NCBI RefSeq assembly: GCF_000419765.1
Contig: NZ_ATTQ01000016.1
Coordinates: forward strand, 62,001-126,000
Direction of reading: 5' to 3'
DNA length: 64,000 nucleotides
DNA from: Rhizobium mongolense USDA 1844
GTDB lineage: Bacteria; Pseudomonadota; Alphaproteobacteria; Rhizobiales; Rhizobiaceae
In this document: piece after piece, positions 60,376 through 64,000 of the stretch
Layout: each line of letters opens with the position of its first letter
How positions within the stretch are numbered: position 1 is the first letter of the stretch
Translations under genes and position numbers: made by a program
Notes under the pieces: model-generated
The model's input: only the letters and a program-made list of their open reading frames with translations
What the model was told of the DNA's origin: nothing
The model's database searches: none

Positions 60376-61295
60376 GATAAAGGCTTTCGTTCAATAGTCT
60401 GGCGTTCGGCAATCAGGCGGGCTTTATGGACCAAGCTTTCCGCCTGGACAAGATGCAGCCGCTCGATCATCCGGCCGTTCAAGGTGATGACGTTGAGACC
60501 TTCGGCCGAAGGATCGGCGAAAGCGGCGATCATTTCTTCCGCCTCCCGGATGGCAGTCTCATCGGGAGCGAAGTGCCGGTTGGCAGCCTCGATCTGCATC
60601 GGATGGATCAGCATTTTGCCATCGTAGCCCATGGCCCGGGCATGCGCGCATTCGGCCTCAAAGGCATCTGTTTCCTTGAAATCATTGAAAACGCTATCGA
60701 TCGCATCGAGACCATAGGCGCGCACGGCGAGGATGACCTGCATCAGCCACGGCACGAGATAGGTTCGGCCCGGTTGAGGCAGAACGCCGGTCTCCTTGCG
60801 CAGATCGTTCAGCCCGACGACAAAGCAATCGAGTCTCGAGCCGAGCGTGCGGCCAGCCTCCGCGATTGCCGCCGCGTTCAGGATACCGCGCGGCGTCTCG
60901 ATCATCGCCCAGATACGCAAGGTCTCTGGCGCATCGGCATCAGCAAGAAGATCGCTTACGGCCATGACATCCTGCGGTTCGTCCACCTTCGGCAAAAGCA
61001 CCGCATCTGGCATCAGCGCCTGTACAAGCTCCATATCGGCATGGCCGAAACCCGACGAAAGCGCATTGATACGGATGATCTTTTCCTTGTTCGTAAGTGG
61101 CTTGCCCGAAAAGAAGGTTTTCAGGTTTTCGCGCGCCTCCTCCTTCTTCTCCAGCGCCACGGAATCTTCGAGATCGAAAATGACGGCATCGCAATCGAGC
61201 GCATGGGTCTTTTCGAGCGCGCGGCGATTGATTGCGGGAACGCTCAGCACAGAGCGGTGCAAACTAAAGGAACGGATGGGCGAATTCTGGCTCAT
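60372..61295 (-). CDS. CitE-like CoA ester lyase (HpcH/HpaI aldolase family)
   Basis: A 307-residue enzyme of the citrate lyase beta / malyl-CoA lyase family. RSVLSVPAINRRALEKTHALDCDAVIFDLEDSVA opens the fold. The Arg in ALSSG-type region, metal Glu in WAMIETPRGILNAAAIAEA, and the Asp in DAIDSVFNDFKE suit an Mg-dependent CoA-ester lyase or thioesterase. Its substrate could be malyl-CoA, methylmalyl-CoA or citramalyl-CoA; the sequence does not decide. The start ATG gives the common N-terminus MSQNSPIRSFSLHRS. Confidence 0.88.
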   Translation of the reverse strand: MSQNSPIRSFSLHRSVLSVPAINRRALEKTHALDCDAVIFDLEDSVALEKKEEARENLKTFFSGKPLTNKEKIIRINALSSGFGHADMELVQALMPDAVLLPKVDEPQDVMAVSDLLADADAPETLRIWAMIETPRGILNAAAIAEAGRTLGSRLDCFVVGLNDLRKETGVLPQPGRTYLVPWLMQVILAVRAYGLDAIDSVFNDFKETDAFEAECAHARAMGYDGKMLIHPMQIEAANRHFAPDETAIREAEEMIAAFADPSAEGLNVITLNGRMIERLHLVQAESLVHKARLIAERQTIERKPLS

Positions 61296-61406
61296 CACGA
61301 ATGTGTGCCAAGCTTTGTGAAGAGTGACAAGACAACAAAAAGCCATGCTTGACTTGCAGAAATAAAAAACAAGGACCACATTCCTTTCGAAGAAAGGTCT
61401 AAACTC

Positions 61407-61637
61407 ATGCAGAATATACGCTCCATCTTCCTCATGCTGGCAGGGATCACTGTATTCGTGGCGCTCGCTGCTCTCACCTTTTCGGTGACGCTCGCCGTTG
61501 GCGGTATCCTGACCGTGCTCATGGCCGGCCGCGCGCTTTCGATGAAGATGAAGCCGGCGCCCGTCCGCGCCAAGGCTGAGCCAAAGCGCGAAATGCGCAT
61601 CTGGAACGACGGCCGCGGTACGATCATCGATCTCTAA
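61407..61637 (+). CDS. Small membrane protein (76 aa)
   Basis: A 76-residue protein with one or two hydrophobic stretches (IFLMLAGITVFVALAALTFSVTLAVGGILTVLM) and a basic C-terminus ending EMRIWNDGRGTIIDL. The DGRGTIID tail looks like a conserved signature of rhizobial small membrane proteins. Divergent from the CitE-like gene and upstream of leuD. Function unknown. Confidence 0.72.
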   Translation: MQNIRSIFLMLAGITVFVALAALTFSVTLAVGGILTVLMAGRALSMKMKPAPVRAKAEPKREMRIWNDGRGTIIDL

Positions 61638-61726
61638 ACGCGTCCCAAGATTCTCCTTCATTTTTACGGCGTTTTGCTCTATTGCCGGAGCAATCGTTGA
61701 AGAACGGCATACAAAGGCAGGTTTCC

Positions 61727-62335
61727 ATGGAAAAGTTCGTGAAGCTCACGGGCGTTGCAGCACCCCTCCCGGTCGTTAATATCGACACGGACATGATCAT
61801 TCCCAAGGATTATCTGAAAACCATCAAGCGCACCGGCCTCGGCAGGGGTCTCTTCGCGGAAGCCCGCTACAACGAAGACGGCACGCCGAACCCGGATTTC
61901 GTACTCAACAAGCCGGCTTATCAAAATGCCAAGATTCTCGTTGCCGGCGACAATTTCGGCTGCGGCTCCTCGCGCGAGCATGCCCCGTGGGCGCTTCTCG
62001 ATTTCGGCATCCGCTGCGTCATCTCCACAAGCTTCGCGGACATCTTCTACAATAACTGTTTCAAGAACGGCATTCTCCCGATCAGGGTCAGCCAGGAAGA
62101 CCTCGACAAACTGATGGACGACGCTTCGCGCGGTTCAAACGCCATCCTGACAGTTGATCTCGAAAACCTGGAAATCACCGGGCCGGACGGTGGTTCGATC
62201 AAGTTCGACCTCGACGAATTCAAGCGCCACTGCCTGCTGAACGGTCTCGACGATATCGGCCTGACGCTGGAAAAGGCCTCTGCGATCGACAAGTTCGAAA
62301 AGTCGAACGCCGCGTCACGTCCCTGGGCAGCTTAA
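61727..62335 (+). CDS. leuD: 3-isopropylmalate dehydratase small subunit
   Basis: A 202-residue subunit that, with LeuC, isomerises isopropylmalate in leucine synthesis. NIDTDMIIPKDYLK, GRGLFAE and DNFGCGSSREHAPWAL are the swivel-domain signatures. ATG at 61727 gives the family N-terminus MEKFVKLTGVAAPLPV; an upstream frame start at 61682 is not used. The [4Fe-4S] cluster is in LeuC, which is not in this window. A terminator follows at 62360. Confidence 0.96.
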   Translation: MEKFVKLTGVAAPLPVVNIDTDMIIPKDYLKTIKRTGLGRGLFAEARYNEDGTPNPDFVLNKPAYQNAKILVAGDNFGCGSSREHAPWALLDFGIRCVISTSFADIFYNNCFKNGILPIRVSQEDLDKLMDDASRGSNAILTVDLENLEITGPDGGSIKFDLDEFKRHCLLNGLDDIGLTLEKASAIDKFEKSNAASRPWAA

Positions 62336-62359
62336 TCGTCCAAACACGGCATGCGATCA

Positions 62360-62383
62360 AGCCGGGCTTCGACCCGGCTTTTT
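62360..62383 (+). terminator. Terminator after leuD
   Basis: AGCCGGG / CCCGGCT with a CTTCGA loop and a TTTTTC tail. leuB is therefore probably transcribed from its own promoter. Confidence 0.85.
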
Positions 62384-62514
62384 CTTTGCTTCCAAGCCGG
62401 GATGCACATCGCCATCGTGCGGCAGCAAACCGTACCGATTCAGCCGTTCTGTTCCTTGAAATGGCTTCCGGTGGGGTCTAAGAAGCCGCAGCTTGTTTTT
62501 ACGCGGAGGGTTTC

Positions 62515-63627
62515 ATGACAGCGCGCAATCTTTTCCTGCTGCCGGGCGACGGCATCGGTCCCGAGGCAATGGACGAGGTCCGCAAGATCATTGCTTACAT
62601 GAACGAGGCGATGAACGCCGGCTTCGTTATTGGTGAAGGCCTCGTCGGCGGCAGTGCCTACGATGCGCACGGCGCGGCCATCTCCGAAGACGACATGAAA
62701 AAGGCGCTGGCGGCAGATGCCGTTCTCTTTGGTGCAGTCGGCGGTCCGAAATGGGACAGCGTGCCTTATGAAGTGCGCCCGGAAGCGGGCCTTCTGCGCC
62801 TGCGCAAGGACTTGGAACTCTTCGCAAATCTGCGCCCGGCAATCTGCTATCCGGCGCTTGCCTCCGCCTCCTCCCTGAAGCCGGAACTTGTCGAAGGTCT
62901 CGACATTCTCATCATTCGCGAGCTGACGGGGGGCGTCTATTTCGGCGAGCCGAAAGAGATTATCGATCTTGGCAACGGCCAGAAACGCGGCATCGATACG
63001 CAGGTCTACGACACTTACGAAATCGAACGCATTGCCGGCGTCGCCTTCGAAATGGCCCGAACCCGTCAAAACCGTGTCTGCTCCATGGAAAAGCGCAACG
63101 TCATGAAGTCCGGCGTGCTCTGGAACCAGGTCGTGACCGAGACACACAAGGCAAAATATTCCGACGTCCAGCTGGAGCATATGCTGGCCGATGCCGGCGG
63201 CATGCAGCTGGTACGTCAGCCTAAGCAGTTCGATGTCATCGTCACCGACAACCTGTTCGGCGACATGCTTTCCGACGTTGCGGCGATGCTGACCGGCTCG
63301 CTTGGCATGCTGCCGTCTGCTTCTCTCGGTGCGCCGGATGGCAAGACAGGCAAACGCAAGGCGCTCTATGAACCGGTCCACGGCTCCGCTCCCGACATCG
63401 CCGGCAAGGGCATCGCCAACCCGATTGCGATGATCGCCTCCTTCGCCATGTGCCTGCGTTATTCCTTTAACCTCGTGAAGGAAGCCGACAATCTCGAGAA
63501 GGCGATCGCCAACGTTCTCGACAAGGGTATCCGCACGGCCGACATCATGGCCGAAGGCGCCAAGAAGGTTGGAACTGTTGAAATGGGCCAGGCGATCCTT
63601 GCCGAGTTCAAGACACTTTCTGCCTGA
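62515..63627 (+). CDS. leuB: 3-isopropylmalate dehydrogenase
   Basis: A 370-residue NAD-dependent decarboxylating dehydrogenase for the third leucine step. LLPGDGIGPEAMDEV, GAVGGPKWDS, LIIRELTGGVYFGEP, the catalytic Tyr/Lys region YDTYEIERIAGVAF, and DNLFGDMLSDVAAML are diagnostic. GSAPDIAGKGIANPIA binds NAD. The ATG has CGGAGGGTTTC upstream. A terminator follows. Confidence 0.97.
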   Translation: MTARNLFLLPGDGIGPEAMDEVRKIIAYMNEAMNAGFVIGEGLVGGSAYDAHGAAISEDDMKKALAADAVLFGAVGGPKWDSVPYEVRPEAGLLRLRKDLELFANLRPAICYPALASASSLKPELVEGLDILIIRELTGGVYFGEPKEIIDLGNGQKRGIDTQVYDTYEIERIAGVAFEMARTRQNRVCSMEKRNVMKSGVLWNQVVTETHKAKYSDVQLEHMLADAGGMQLVRQPKQFDVIVTDNLFGDMLSDVAAMLTGSLGMLPSASLGAPDGKTGKRKALYEPVHGSAPDIAGKGIANPIAMIASFAMCLRYSFNLVKEADNLEKAIANVLDKGIRTADIMAEGAKKVGTVEMGQAILAEFKTLSA

Positions 63628-63650
63628 TATTTCACGTGAAACGCTTTTCC

Positions 63651-63684
63651 GCCCTTCGTATCTATCGGTACGGAGGGCTTTTTA
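63651..63684 (+). terminator. Terminator after leuB
   Basis: GCCCTTCGTA / TACGGAGGGC, a ten-base stem with one G-T pair, followed by TTTTT. A 14-base tandem repeat (AAAACGACGAAGGG) lies downstream at about 63719-63747, before the next gene. Confidence 0.8.
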
Positions 63685-63751
63685 TTGACGGTATCAGCCC
63701 CGGTTCCTATGTCCTGAAAAACGACGAAGGGCAAAACGACGAAGGGATGGA

Positions 63752-64000
63752 ATGAAGAATACCGCCGATCACAGACCAGGCTGCCGGTCCTATCTGGGCA
63801 AGCGCTACGACGCCCGACGCATGATCCATCGCAGAGTTCCCTGGAAGGCGTTCACGCTTTCCGCGATCAATGTGGTCGCCATTGCCTTTTTTGTCTTCGA
63901 CAGGCCGCTCGGACAGGCAGCGAAAAGCCTCTCGCCTCCCTTGGTGTCGATCGCCGGCGACGTAACGGACATCGGCCGCCTTGCTTGGATCCTTGCGGGG
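63752..64000 (+). CDS. Membrane protein, possibly PAP2-type phosphatase (cut by window edge)
   Basis: The first 83 codons of a larger frame. A basic N-terminus with Arg clusters (YLGKRYDARRMIHRR) precedes a hydrophobic segment (FTLSAINVVAIAFFVFDRPLG) and then AAKSLSPPLVSIAGDVTDIGRLAWILAG. The FDxPLGxxAxxLSPP...xxxDxTxIG arrangement resembles the N-terminus of PAP2-type lipid phosphatases such as those downstream of leuB in rhizobia. The catalytic motifs would lie beyond the window, so this is tentative. AAGGGATGGA precedes the ATG. Confidence 0.6.
   Translation, partial: MKNTADHRPGCRSYLGKRYDARRMIHRRVPWKAFTLSAINVVAIAFFVFDRPLGQAAKSLSPPLVSIAGDVTDIGRLAWILAG

Noticed and set aside
62384..62514. 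Possible leucine attenuator before leuB
   Set aside because: No leader peptide with consecutive leucine codons and no alternative hairpins were visible. The preceding hairpin is the leuD terminator.
63719..63747. Tandem 14-base repeat AAAACGACGAAGGG before the last gene
   Set aside because: Only two copies, in the leader of the truncated gene. It is probably a local slippage duplication and not a CRISPR or regulatory array.
1..64000. CRISPR array, prophage, insertion sequence or replication origin
   Set aside because: No regularly spaced repeats, cas genes, phage structural genes, transposases, terminal inverted repeats or DnaA-box clusters were recognised in the window.

Overview
The window is a chromosomal segment of an alphaproteobacterium of the family Rhizobiaceae, most likely Rhizobium sensu stricto (R. 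leguminosarum / R. etli type). The main pointers are the first 619 codons of a cyclic beta-1,2-glucan synthase (ndvB), the linked core runs rplU-rpmA / obgE-proB-proA-nadD and rsfS-rlmH-envC-ctpA-(polysaccharide deacetylase)-rppH, leuD/leuB, an alphaproteobacterial GTTC-N7-GTTC LexA box before imuA-imuB-dnaE2, and a three-hairpin RNA with anti-Shine-Dalgarno loops typical of rhizobia. Base composition looks high in GC throughout. No CRISPR array, rRNA, transposase or integrase was seen.

Layout. 1-2.8 kb: 5' part of ndvB and two very small genes. 2.9-9.3 kb: one minus-strand operon with an M19 membrane-type dipeptidase and a complete peptide ABC importer. 9.45-13.06 kb: a sugar ABC importer, most likely for myo-inositol, with a GGAA-N6-TTCC palindrome upstream that fits the inositol repressor IolR. 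13.4-16.4 kb: a DUF1993 gene, a phosphonate-monoester-hydrolase-like sulfatase and galE. 16.6-21.3 kb: an accessory stretch with a nucleotidyltransferase-HEPN protein, a DUF6880-like gene flanked by about 90-bp direct repeats, an HD-GYP protein and small hypothetical genes, ending at tRNA-Ser(CGA). 21.9-29.0 kb: ribosomal protein and core metabolic genes (rplU, rpmA, two acetyltransferases, a phosphohydrolase-fold protein, obgE, proB, proA, nadD), then the minus-strand small RNA. 29.6-35.8 kb: an adenylate cyclase with TPR repeats, a cupin, and modABC with a convergent modE. 35.9-41.7 kb: the rsfS-rppH core run, concerned with ribosome function, cell-wall hydrolysis control and RNA 5'-end processing.

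41.7-51.9 kb looks like an inserted accessory block. It carries a three-gene translationally coupled operon (exported PCMT, a polytopic membrane protein with a spermidine-synthase-like domain, a DUF429-like protein), a run of secreted or membrane proteins of unknown role, an unknown protein facing a LuxR-type regulator, and truncated reading frames against the bfr terminator. 51.9-59.6 kb: bacterioferritin and its ferredoxin, a vapBC toxin-antitoxin pair, and the SOS mutagenesis cassette imuA-imuB-dnaE2. 59.7-64 kb: a minimal metallopeptidase, a DUF1737 protein, a CitE-like lyase, a small membrane protein, leuD, leuB, and the start of a membrane protein cut by the window edge.

The most interesting non-coding signal is the minus-strand RNA at about 28988-29105. 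It has three hairpins, two with an identical CTCCTCCTCCC loop and the third (the terminator) with a TCCTCCC loop, which matches the published alpha-r14 / NfeR1 / 'cuckoo' RNA family. The strongest candidate for a little-described protein system is the 42069-46242 operon. All functional names rest on motif and family recognition from the sequence; no database search was run.
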